Source: Palaemon carinicauda (Eukaryota; Arthropoda; Malacostraca; Decapoda; Palaemonidae). From it: DNA of 64,000 nt. A model generated the notes under the pieces. It was not told the origin of the DNA and did not search any database. It saw nothing but the letters and a program-made list of their open reading frames with translations. Positions 35,557-46,121 of this stretch are shown here, one piece after another. The position numbers and the translations under genes were made by a program. Where the stretch lies: contig NC_090735.1 in NCBI RefSeq assembly GCF_036898095.1, positions 7,949,161 to 8,013,160 of the forward strand, in the 5' to 3' direction. How positions within the stretch are numbered: the first letter of the stretch is position 1; the number at the start of each line of letters is the position of its first letter.

Positions 35557-36600
35557 TTATGGGAATGTAGTGGCTGAGCCCTCGCCTACTACTGCATTCG
35601 TTGCTACGAATAGACCCAGGGTGTAGCAGTACTCGTAAAGAGACTGGACATCTTTGAGATAGAATGATGCGAACACTGACTTGTTTCTCCAATAGATTGC
35701 ATCCATAACACTCTGCAGAGAACGGTTCTGTTTGAAGGCCACTGAAGTAGCCACAGCTCTCACTTCATGTGTCCTTACCTTCAGCAAAGCAAGGTCTTCT
35801 TCCTTCAGATGAGAATTTGCTTCTCTAATCAGAAGCCTGATGTAGTAAGAAACTGAGTTCTTAGACATTGGTAGAGAAGGCTTCTTGATAGCACACCATA
35901 AGGCTTCTGATTGTCCTCGTAATGGTTTTGACCTTTAGATAGTACTTAAGAGCTCTAACTGGGCAAAGTACTCTCTCCAGTTCGTTCCCCACCATGTTGG
36001 ACAGGCTTGGGATCTCGAACGACTTAGGCCAAGGACGGGAAGGAAGCTCGTTTTTAGCCAAAAAACCGAGCTGTAAGGAACATGTAGCCGTTTCAGATGT
36101 GAAACCTATGTTCCTGCTGAAGGCGTGGATCTCACTTACTCTTTTACCTGTTGCTAAGCACACGAGGAAAAGAGTTTTTTAATGTGAGGTCCTTAAAAGA
36201 GGCTGATTGGAGCGGTTCAAATCCTGATGACATTAGGAACCTTAGGACCACGTCTAGATTCCAGCCTGGAGTGGACAACCGACGTTCCTTTGAGGTCTCA
36301 AAAGACCTAAGGAGGTCCTGTAGATCTTTGTTGGAGGAAAGATCCAAGCCTCTGTGGCGGAAAACCGCTGCCAACAAACTTCTGTAACCCTTGATCGTAG
36401 GAGCTGATAGGGAGCTTACGTTCCTTAGATGTAACAGGAAGTCAGCAATCTGGGTTACATTGGTACTGGTTGAGGAAAACTGCATTGGCCTTGCACCAGC
36501 TTCGGAAGACTTCCCATAAAGACTGATAGACTCTGAGAGTGGATGTCGTCCTTGCTCTGGCAATCGCTCTGGCTGCCTCCTTCGAAAAGCCTCTAGCTCT
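35557..36600 (-). pseudogene. Tyrosine recombinase of element F, broken
   Basis: Three minus-strand pieces cover the YR. The first is 36,144-36,563 (SAPTIKGYRSLLAAVFRHRG). The second is 35,861-36,163 (ATGKRVSEIHAFSRNIGF with the first catalytic Arg). The third is 35,557-35,868 (HEVRAVATSVAF His-x-x-Arg box and SVFASFYLKDVQ with the catalytic Tyr). All catalytic residues are readable, but indels near 36,150 and 35,865 break the frame. Confidence 0.83.
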
Positions 36601-36628
36601 TGAGAGTCTTTCGATAGTCTGAAGGCAG

Positions 36629-37890
36629 TCAGACGAAGAGCGTGGAGGTTGGGAGTACCTTCTTTACGTGAGGTTGACGCAGAAGGTCCACTCTAGGAGG
36701 AAGAGTCCTGGGAACGTCGACCAGCCATTGCAGTACCTCAGTGAAACATTCTCTCGCGGGCCAGAGGGGAGCAACCAACGTCAGCCGTGTCCCTTTGTGA
36801 GAGGCGAACTTCTGAAGTACCCTGTTGACAATCTTGAACGGCGGGAATGCATACAGGTTGAGATGGGACCAATCCAGCAGAAAGGCATCCACGCGAACTG
36901 CTGCTGGGTCTGGAATCGGAGAACAATACAAGAGGAGCCTCTTGGTCATCGAGGTAGCGAATAGATCTATGGTTGGCTGATCCCACAGGGCCCAAAGTCT
37001 GCTGCAAACATTCTTGTGAAGGGTCCACTCTGTGGGGAAGACCTGACCCTTCCGGCTGAGGCGATCTGCCATGACATTCATATCGCCCTGAATGAGCCTC
37101 GTTACCAGCGTGAGCTTTCGATCTTTTGACCAAATGAGGAGGTCCCTTGCGATCTCGAACAACTTCCTCGAATGAGTCCCTCCCTGCTTGGAGATGTAAG
37201 CCAAGGCTGTGGTGTAGTCGGAGTTCACCTCCACCACCTTGTTAAGCTGGAGGGACTTGAAGTTTATCAAGGCCAAATGAACTGCCAACAACTCCTTGCA
37301 ATAGATGTGAAGTGTCCTTTGCTCCTGATTCCATGTTCCCGAGCATTCCTGTCCGTCCAGTGTCGCACCCCAGCCCGTGTCCGATGCGTCCGAGAAGAGA
37401 CGGTGGTCGGAGGACTGAACAGCCAATGGTAGACCTTCCTTGAGAAGAATGCTGTTCTTCCACCACGTTAGAGTAGACCTCATCTCTTCGGAAACAGGAA
37501 CTGAGCCCGTCTCTAGCGTCATGTCCTTTATCCAGTGAGCAGCTAGATGATACTGAAGGGGGCGGAGGTGGAGTCTCCCTAACTCGATGAACAGGGCCAG
37601 CGATGAAAGTGTCCCTGTTAGACTCATCCACTGCCTGACTAAGCATCGGTTCCTTCTCAGCATGCTCTGGATGCATTCTAGGGCTTGGAAGATCCTTGGG
37701 GCCGACGGACAAGTCCGAAAAGCTCGACTCTGAAGATCCATACCCAAGGAGACAATGGTCTGGGATGGAACGAGCTGAGACTCCTCAAAATTGACCAGGA
37801 GGCCCAGTTCCTTGGTCAGATCCATAGTCCATTTGAAAATCTCCAGACAGCGACGACTTGAGGGAGCTCTTAAAAGCCAGTCGTCTGACG
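36629..37890 (-). pseudogene. RNase H with truncated RT, element F
   Basis: A 437-codon frame (36,629-37,939) that begins in gag-derived sequence and enters RT at DDWLLRAPSSRRCLEIF. It then carries the RT thumb region, RNase H motifs FSDASDTGWGATLDG, IYCKELLAVHLAL and VNSDYTTALAYI, and QPTIDLFAT/YAFPPF. The RT fingers and palm before the second Asp of the YLDD box are deleted, so no polymerase can be made. RNase H and the downstream domain are open, which is notable for a deleted copy. Confidence 0.85.
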
Positions 37891-38464
37891 GAGCCGGACA
37901 CAAGATCATGATACTGCTGCACAGTCTGTAAACTGTCAATCATGGGCAAGCGAGGAAGTACAGTGACAACCCGAATCTGTCTAGACTGTCTGGGTCGTAC
38001 AGACAACTCCTTAACGGGTTGCTGAGGTTGCCCACTGCGTCACAACAAGTCCCTTCTGTTGGTTGTTGAACGTCTTCCCCGTGACACATTGACTCCGTAA
38101 ACAAAAAATCCTCTAACAAGGACTAAGCTTGGACTGCATGTCATGCAACACAGCTCAAGGTCTATGGGAGCAGGTGTGGTAACAGACGGGATTAGCGGCT
38201 GAAGTGTAACCATTACCTTCCCTGTAAGCATGTTATGCTTAAATAAAAGTCCATAAGAGGTTATGCAGCTAAAGGCTCCCTCCAAATGACAGAGTCCTCA
38301 AGGGAATATCAGAAGGAGGGAGAAAAGAACTTTCTCATCTACAGGGACCTTATCCTAGAAAAGCTAAGTTCTCTGAGTGAGGGTTCACTGGTGCAAAGCA
38401 GCAGACTAGAAGGCAACGTTATGAAACTGCTTGACAGTCTAGTGAGTTGGCAACAACCCAAGAT

Positions 38465-38660
38465 GTGTTGAGAAGCATGCGGTAAGGTATGCAGAGCATG
38501 ATGTATGCAGAGTATGCTGTATGCAGAGCATGCTGAATGCAGAGCATGCTGTATGCAGAGCATGTTGTATGCAGAGCATGCTGAATGCAGAGCATGCTGA
38601 ATGCTGAGCATGTAGGAAGTAGAGCCTGCTGTAAGCAGAGCCTGCTGAAAGGAAAGCAGA
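38465..38660 (-). repeat. 16-bp tandem repeat in element F
   Basis: About 11 imperfect units of GCAGAGCATGCTGAAT or its variants. It occupies the same position as the 21-bp array of element C and shares the GAGCATGCTG core, but with a different period that does not keep the reading frame. Confidence 0.8.
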
Positions 38661-40440
38661 GCGTGTGCATGGCGTTTAACATTTCTCAGAAATTCCATGA
38701 CCAATGCTAGAGTGCTTAATGCATGCTTGCATGGGGTTTAAACCATGGTATGCTGAACAGCAGAGTCAGAACGAGCTGGAACAACAACAGAGGTTTCCTC
38801 AACTTGAGGGAAAACCTGAGGTTCAGACTGCATAGGCTGAACAACAGACGGAGCAGAAGGCAGGTGCAAGGGTGAAGGAGGTTGACTCCTAGCAAGAGTT
38901 GCACCCAAGGATTGTACCAGCTAAGCGGAGGACGGAGGCGGAGTAGTCCGTTCCTGTTCCTGAGAGATGAGTGGAGCATGAGAAGGTTGAGGCTGCGCAG
39001 AACAAGGTAAAGTTCTAGCAAGCTGAGGCTCCTGAGGCGCAAGTGCATGGTGTAGATGAGCTTGCCTAGATGAGGGTTGAACTCGGTGCAGCGCTGGTTG
39101 AGCAGACAGACTCACGGAGGGGAGAGGTTGTTGTACCCCAACCGAGAGTTGCACCACTGGAGGAGCAGCAAGGGGAGGAGGAGGAAGAGTGTAACTCTCC
39201 TGATCCCAAAGCAAGGGTTGCCTTAAAGAAGGCTGAGGCTGAACAACACTGTGAACAGCAAACTCCGAAAGTGGTTCAACATCGTACGCCTGGCAGAAGG
39301 AGCTGCGACTGGGTGCAGCGAGTGCAGGCGGGTGCAGCACAGGCTGAACGGGTGCAGGAGGTTGGTGCACCACCGGAGCAGGCGGGTGCAGCATAGGCTG
39401 AACGGGTGCAGGAGGTTGGTGCACCACCGGTGCAGGCGGGTGCAGCACAGGCTGAACGGGTGCAGGAGGTTGGTGCACCACCGGTGCAGGCGGGTGCAGC
39501 ACAGGCTGAACGGGTGCAGGAGGTTGGTGCACCACAGGTGCAGGAGGTGCAACACTCTCAGCACGACACTCACGCATCAAGTCCGAAAGCTGTGCTTGCA
39601 TGGACTGTAGTAGAGTCCACAACATCATACGCCTGGCAGATGGTACTGTGATCAGGCGGAGCGAGTGTAGGAGGAGGGAGTGTAGGCGGAGGCGGTGGAG
39701 CAACACTCTCAGCCCGACACTCACTCATCAAGTCCGAAAGCTGTGCTTGCATGGACTGTAGTAGAGTTCACAACATCGTACGCCTGGCAGATGGTGCTGC
39801 GACCAGGCGGAGCAGGTGCAGGCTGGGCGAGCACAGGCGGAGCAGGTGCAGGCTGGGCGAGCACAGGTGCAGCGAGAACAGGTGGAGGGAGTGCAGGCGG
39901 TGCAACACTCTCAGCCCGACACTCACGCATCAAGACCGAAAGTTGTGACTGTATGGACTGCAGTAGAGTTAACTTGGGGTCGGCAGACACTAAGTTCTGC
40001 TGAGGTAAAGCCTTAACAGCAGAGATCTGTTGTGGCAGAACCTTACTCCTCTTAGTCGGAGTGTAATCAACTGATGACTGGGAGAGTCAGAGCTAACCCA
40101 ACGACTGCATTCGGGTTGTGAACTTTAACTTCGTACGTCTGGCATAGGTCTGGACTTAACGTTTAAGAAGTCTTGAGACCTGAGACCAGCGTTACTCTGC
40201 CTTTATTTTCTCCCCTAATCTCTTCTGCAGACGAGCAAAATAAGGGCTCAATCGTCTGCGGGTGGGAGTGACGGTCTCGGTAAGACACGCCCACAACCAC
40301 CGAGAATACTTCTGTGCGCCGATCAAGGCCTGCTGAACCCTTATGCCCTTCGACATTGCTTCTCCCCTGGGCTTGGGAGCTTGCAAGAGGTCCCGGACTG
40401 GGAGGACGACTGGCGCGCACAAAAGTACCCTCACGCACTA
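38661..40440 (-). pseudogene. gag region of element F with tandem duplications
   Basis: Pro/Gln/Leu-rich gag sequence resembling that of A (SDLMRECRAESVAPP, SLRQPLLWDQE). A frame of 267 codons (38,921-39,724) includes an 18-residue repeat. A block of about 150-340 bp bounded by the sequence around CGCCTGGCAG occurs three times in tandem (39,280, 39,621 and 39,772). The 5' part (40,163-40,438) matches the gag middle (SSQAQGRSNVEGHKGSAG). The Cys-rich N-terminus is missing. Confidence 0.75.
39328..39550 (-). repeat. 54-bp tandem repeat in gag of element F
   Basis: Four units at exact 54-bp steps (markers at 39,328, 39,382, 39,436 and 39,490), translating on the minus strand as an 18-residue Pro/Val/His-rich repeat containing PAPVQPVLHPPAPVVHQP. 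The unit length preserves the frame. Confidence 0.92.
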
Positions 40441-40745
40441 ATCACTTATCACTTTGATTTCTGTTTGCACTTATTTCACTGAACTCGAAACATAAGTGGT
40501 TTGTACCTGAAATACGCAATTCTATCCTTTCTCAAAGTTAGTAATTGCGAAAACAGAATTACAATGTAACAGAAAAATCTAATGAAAGATAAATCAGTGG
40601 TTGGAAAGAGACTAAACACTAGATCACTCTAGAAACGTTTAGTTTCTTCCCCTAAAGAGACTAGGGAGAAGAGCAAAAATCGATAATGACGTTACTCGTA
40701 CGCCTGGCAGGCTTGAATGAAACGTTTATCCTCTTTCTCCCTCCG

Positions 40746-40782
<37 letters not shown>

Positions 40783-41540
40783 ACTTAGAACCTGAGAGAA
40801 GAGCCCAATCATATATATCGTTAAAACATATTATTGTTAAAGGAAAAAACTGAAAAGTTCCTTTATTAGGATCAAAACCATTAAGTTAAGAAAGAATGAA
40901 CAAAACGCTAGACACGGTTACTCTTACTGCAACGTGAAACCGTGAACATTCTTTCTCTATCGTAACGATAGAGTGCAAGTAGAACGTTCTGAACGTCAAC
41001 AACTGCAGAGACAAAACAAAACGTTAGTTCAGCTTTGAAAACAGTACGAGACTGTCAAAGAAAATCTTTCAAACTCTGTGGCGGAAATAGCATAATATGT
41101 TAACAGGTAAAACCGAAATGACGGGCTCAAAGTTTATTAACTTCGGTAAAAGACCGCCTACTATTAGGAAGGTCGAAAATAAACAAATATAAAAATTAAT
41201 TTTAATGAGTTTAAAATAAAAGGAAGTTAATCGAAGAGGCCTATAAGAGGCGGAGAGATATAAAATAAATCTATAACTTTGTTAAGCAAAATTAAGAAAG
41301 AGAGTCTATACTCTCTTAGACACCAACACTTCCGTCTAAGGGAAGGGTCGGCCATTGAAAGGTGAACGAGAGTTCATACTCTCTCGTCACCAAAATTAAT
41401 CAAATTAATTCCAAAAGCTAACTAAGCTAATATAGAAGTTTTCCAGTAAAGCGACAGCCGAAATCAAAGAGAAATACTTCACCAAAGTCGTGAAAATACT
41501 CCAAGAACATAAGCGTATCCCAGAACGTCTTGCCGGAAGC
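40441..41540 (-). repeat. Non-coding 5' module of element F
   Basis: Homologous to 16,311-17,500 (C) and 29,750-30,960 (E), with a longer (CT)n run at about 40,749-40,780 and a shorter version of the duplicated hairpin block (41,294-41,395). No coding potential seen. Confidence 0.72.
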
Positions 41541-41718
41541 ACGACAGAGGAATAATTGAGGAGGTGTCAACAAGAAGTACTTGAGTACCTGGCCACAGGT
41601 GGCGCTGGTAAATACACCCCCTTCTAGTATTGTGATAGCTGGCGTATCCCTCCATAGAATTCTGTCGGGCAACGGAGTTGACAGCTACATGATTATCGGG
41701 TAAGTTTAATATTGAAAA
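41541..41718. repeat. Right ITR of element F
   Basis: Almost identical to the right end of element A (about 1940-2120). Inverted relative to 34,890-35,050. It ends at ATATTGAAAA. Confidence 0.87.
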
Positions 41719-44700
41719 TTTGGTAATTATTGTAGTGGCAACCAGTGATGTATGTACAGTATTCCATAAAGATTGTAGACTTCTAACAGGTTATTGATGG
41801 CAACATATTCTGTATGCCATGGATTTATGCACCATCAGTTCAATGCCTCTTACTGTTTCTGAAACAATGAAAATGTCTGATATATAAACGGTTCCCTTTT
41901 CTCATACAGACTAGCAAATTCCTAATCTCTACCCTGATGTCCCATTCCTTCCTATTTCAAAGAGGTTACTCCCTCTGTAATGTTTGGTATGCCATGAATT
42001 TTACAAGTAATCAATCAATGGCACCATGTTCCTTTCCATTTATTAATCCTTCCTGATGCAGTTTATTGTTCCAATATTATCTTTATTCCTCAACAGCATA
42101 AAGACCTATTCCATGGCTCTCTCAGGGTAAGGGCACATCAGTCGCGGGAAGCGTCGAGGTACAGGCACGACATGAATGGCAGAGCAACAACAAATCGACC
42201 AGAGCCACACCAGAAACTCACCCTACAACATATCACGCTCAGCAGTCGAAGCTTTCCTTCTGTTCAAATAGTGTATGTCATTATCTGATGGAAAATTGTG
42301 TGACCTTGGGTGAAGATGCTGGGAACTGCAAACGGCAGAGGGTCAAGCCTTCCAGCTCATCTTTTATAGCCACCCACATAAGATACATTACATTTCAAAT
42401 TATCATGAGAATCTCTTTAATGCAACCTCGACCCTCGCTGTGTCCAGCGTGGTCGAGCCCTTACTTTGTTATTTTATTGATGCCTATCTCTTCACTTCCA
42501 CTTCTTCATAACCACCTTCCTACCCTCTTCCCTCCCATTTCCTTGCAGAATTCAAAGGGTCTCCTATTTTTATCCCCTCTCCTCTGTACATCTTCAACCC
42601 ACTAAAATTAGTTTAACTACAATTCTTACATTTAGGCTCTTTCATTTATATTTACATAAAAAATACCTCTAACCTATTAAGAAGTTAGTAGCAGTAGGAA
42701 CTGGTCTATACTTTTGTTATCGGTAACCTTATACAATATCAATGTAAGTTTATCAATAAAACTTATTTAGCATGCAGTTGTACATTTGGCAGGAAAGAAA
42801 ATTGAAATATATACCACCTCATAAAATCACTTCATACTTGCCAAGCTTTCCTAACAAAACCCTCATCATTTAGATGATAAAAAAAATATCACCATGAATC
42901 TCACCTATCCATTAGATTTATAGTAAAACCCTGCCTTAAATTAGGCAACCGTTTTAATCCCTTATTTATTAGTCTAAATACCAAAACGTGTTTATGCAGT
43001 TGTGGCAGGTGGAGGGTAGAAGGTTGGTTAGCCTAACCTTAACTAGTGCCACTACAATACAGTACCTTATTAACAATTCCATTGTTGTTCCCGTTAGTTA
43101 CCAATTCCCTAATCCTCTTAGGCATCCCCCACGGATGACCCCGCTTCTATCTAATGTCACCCCATTCACCAACCATAGTTTTCTCTTTATAATCACTCAC
43201 AGCCAACAAAAACAAATTGCCATGTAGCCTTTTCAATTAACACAACTTATGTGCGCCAAGTGGTGCCAAATGATGTTAAAGGGACGACAGCCTGACATAT
43301 GCATTTACATTATCAACGTCATATCCCGCTGAAGGAGATACAATACCAAGTAGATTGCAGTAAACGTATTATCAAAGGTAACGCTCAACAGATCAACTGC
43401 TTCAAATTTTACTATCAGGCAAGACATTTCTATTTTAAATTAAGTTGGAGCAAAAGATGCAAGACCACACAGTAAGCACGATGAAGATGCAATGACCAGC
43501 TGTGTGCTCACCACTTTGTGCCACCGATTTGGTCTCGCAGGCATCATAGAGGACGAGGAGATAGAAAAGAGGAAGGGATATAAAGCATAAAGACTATTGA
43601 GTAAGATTAGTTTTAATAATTGCTAGATGCAAGGAAAATAAAAAAAAAATAGTTTTCCCTAGCATTAATAATAGAAAACCAACAAAATATATTAACCTAT
43701 TCAGAACACTTGTTACTTTACCTAAAAGGACCTAAACTCTGCAACAAGGTTACAAATTTTAGCATACAAAGTGGAGGCTCACCAATATGCATGTTCCTCT
43801 TTGGCTGCTGGCAATTCAGAACTAATAACTTGAGCAAAGTTTTTAAACATTTTTATATAAATTTTGAGTTAACCTACGAATTGAAGGGTAAAAAAAATAT
43901 TCTTGAGTATCTATCCTGTGATAATTAGAATTTTCTTTATTTCTTTACAATGTGATCCTCTCATACTTCATAAGGGAGAATGAGTACACGTGAGTAAGTT
44001 GTAATAAACACAGTAAACATCAATTCAATGGACTACAGTGCATAATTTGACAACTAAGTATAATTTTTCCAAAATATTTACTCATGTAGAACTACTTTTT
44101 ATTGATAAGGTACACAAAATTCTGTGATTTGAACAGTATAGTACCAAAAATTTAATCTGCTCATTGCAGTTTTTGGATTAGCTTTTTCTGTCTCCTATGC
44201 TTATTAGATAGACGGGTGTAAAAAAAAAAAAAAAAAAAAAACCCACTGCATCTTCAAATACTGGAAGGAAGAGTACTCACTGTAAATCTTCACACTCTTT
44301 AAGAGTAAGTTCTTGAACCAATCAAAAATTGGACAACCTCTGATTCGTCTATTAGCTTAAGACCGTCGCTTAGCCTAGCCTATTACCCAAGGCTCCGTCC
44401 AAAGTACAATTATCCTGATACTGCTTAGCCTGTGCTGCACAAAGCAGAAGTTAGTCAGTCTAGCTGGTATAATTTTACCCTTACACTGTTCAGATACCAA
44501 GATTTATCATGAGTGGGAACATTATCCATCCGTCTTAGGTAGGGTTAATTTTGAGGGGAAGGTCTATATGTTTGAGATAATATAATAGTGTACGTGATTT
44601 TATGCGTGCAACTTCATTCATAGGATTTGGTTATGCAGTATACTGTACAGTCATTGATTACATTACAATCTCATCTGTACAAGACTGGTTGTATGTGTTG

Positions 44701-45066
44701 TGATTTCATATTCACAGTCAAATAAAGTTTTGTAATTATATTAGAATTGTACTTTTCCATAAATTTATGGATACTCCAATTTCTTTTCTTTTCAGTCTAA
44801 ACTCAATTCATTATTTCTAGTGACAAATAAATAAATCCTAAAAATTTGTAGCAACTTTTTACGTATAGAACTTCTGAAATAGCTAGGATCTATCTTTAAA
44901 AGGTAAAATTGGGAGTTTTTCTATAGGAAACACCTGTTTTTTTAGTAGGAAAGCTTTTCACGTCCGTAACTATAATAAAATCCTTAAAATTTCCCTGAGG
45001 AATAAGATATAAAAAAATTACTAGTTTGTATCAATAATGCTCTATTTAACTGTGATATAAGAAACA
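41719..45066. other. Intervening AT-rich DNA, no gene recognised
   Basis: About 3.3 kb between elements F and the MITE at 45.07 kb. No long frame or known repeat is apparent. A 20-base poly-A run is at 44,221-44,240. Two short GC-richer patches (42,130-42,240 and 43,470-43,570) have no supportable reading as exons. Confidence 0.55.
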
Positions 45067-45070
45067 TTCA

Positions 45071-45377
45071 CCCTTTTACCCGCAAAAGGACGTACTGGTA
45101 CGTTTCACAAAAGCCATCCCTTTACCCCCATGGACGTACCGGTACGTCCTTGCAAAAAAATGCTATAAAAAAATTTTTGTTTCATATTTTTTATAATTTT
45201 TTGAGAAAATTCAGGCATTTTCCAAGAGAATGAGACCAACCTGACCTCTCTATGACAAAAATTAACCCTGTTAGAGCAATTTAAAAAAAAATATACTGCA
45301 AAATGTGCTAGGAAAAAATAGTTTCCCCCCTGGGGGTTAAGGGTTGGAAATTTCCAAATAGCCTGGGGGTAAAAGGG
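45071..45377. mobile_element. piggyBac-like MITE
   Basis: A 307-bp non-coding element with short terminal inverted repeats: CCCTTTTACCCGCA at the left and the inverse of CCCTTTTACCCCCAGG at the right. It is flanked by TTCA (45,067-45,070) and TTAA (45,378-45,381), consistent with a mutated TTAA target duplication as used by piggyBac transposons. Near the left end are related direct motifs GGACGTACTGGTACG and GGACGTACCGGTACGTCC, the latter a perfect palindrome (about 45,133-45,150). There is no transposase. The right end lies one or two bases from the left terminus of DIRS element G. Confidence 0.72.
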
Positions 45378-45382
45378 TTAAT

Positions 45383-45717
45383 ATGTTATTTTGATAATAA
45401 AATAAATTTTTGAATATACTTACCCGGTGATTATATAAGCTGCAGCTCTGCTGCTCGACAGAAAACTCTACGTAAAAAATCCGCCAGCGATCGCTATGCA
45501 GGTAGGGGGTGTACTCAACAGCGCCATCTGTCGTGCAGGTACTCAGTACTCATTGTAAACAAAGAACTCAATTTTCTCCTCGGTCCACTGCGTCTCTATT
45601 GGGGAGGAAGGGAGGGTCCTTTAATATATAATCACCGGGTAAGTATATTCAAAAATTTATTTTATTATCAAAATAACATTTTTCAATATTTAACTTAGCC
45701 GGTGATTATATAAGCTG
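45383..45717. repeat. Left ITR and ICR of element G
   Basis: Bases 45,383-45,437 recur inverted at about 45,630-45,679. Bases 45,680-45,717 are the exact inverse of the right terminus (51,844-51,881). The inner repeat from CAGCTCTGCTGCTCGACAGA is inverted at the right end, including GCCAGCGATCGC. Confidence 0.92.
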
Positions 45718-46121
45718 ATTCACACCCAGGGGGGTGGGTAGAGACCAGCAATAAATGTTTACATTATTATGAGCTAAGGATTTTTTATTTCATTTTAGCA
45801 GTTATCAAAATAACAAACATAAAATAAATAAGTACCTGGTAAGGAAGTCGACTTGAACAATTACTCTGCCTCTTTAAGTACGTCTTCCTTACGGAGCCTC
45901 GCGATCCTCTTAGGATGCTGAGCGACCCCTAGGATCTGAAGTATGAAGGGTTGCAACCCATACTACAGGACCTCATCAAAACCTCTAATCTAGGCGTTTC
46001 TCAAGAAAAGAATTTGACCACCCGCCAAATCAACCAGGATGCGAAAGGCTTCTTAGCCTTCCGGACAACCCAAAAACAACAATAAAAACATTTTAAGAGA
46101 AAGATTAAAAAGGTTATGGAA

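Larger units (their letters stand above)
34842..41718 (-). mobile_element. DIRS element F, non-autonomous mosaic
   Basis: A 6.88-kb element between ATGTTATTTT (34,842) and ATATTGAAAA (41,718). The terminal repeats match element A. It has YR (broken), RNase H with most of the RT palm deleted, a gag region with multiple tandem repeats, and the same non-coding 5' module as C and E. Its RT deletion breakpoint differs from that of C and E: here the fusion retains DDWLLRA of the YLDD box (about 37,885). The gag middle resembles element A, while 37.9-38.4 kb resembles C and E, so it may be recombinant. Confidence 0.88.

Noticed and set aside
38921..39724. Pro-rich 267-codon frame as a host protein
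   Set aside because: It lies inside element F and matches the gag linker of element A; the repeat content is that of a VNTR.
43444..43590. 49-codon plus-strand frame with a GC-richer patch
   Set aside because: No recognisable domain, no clear splice signals, too short to support.
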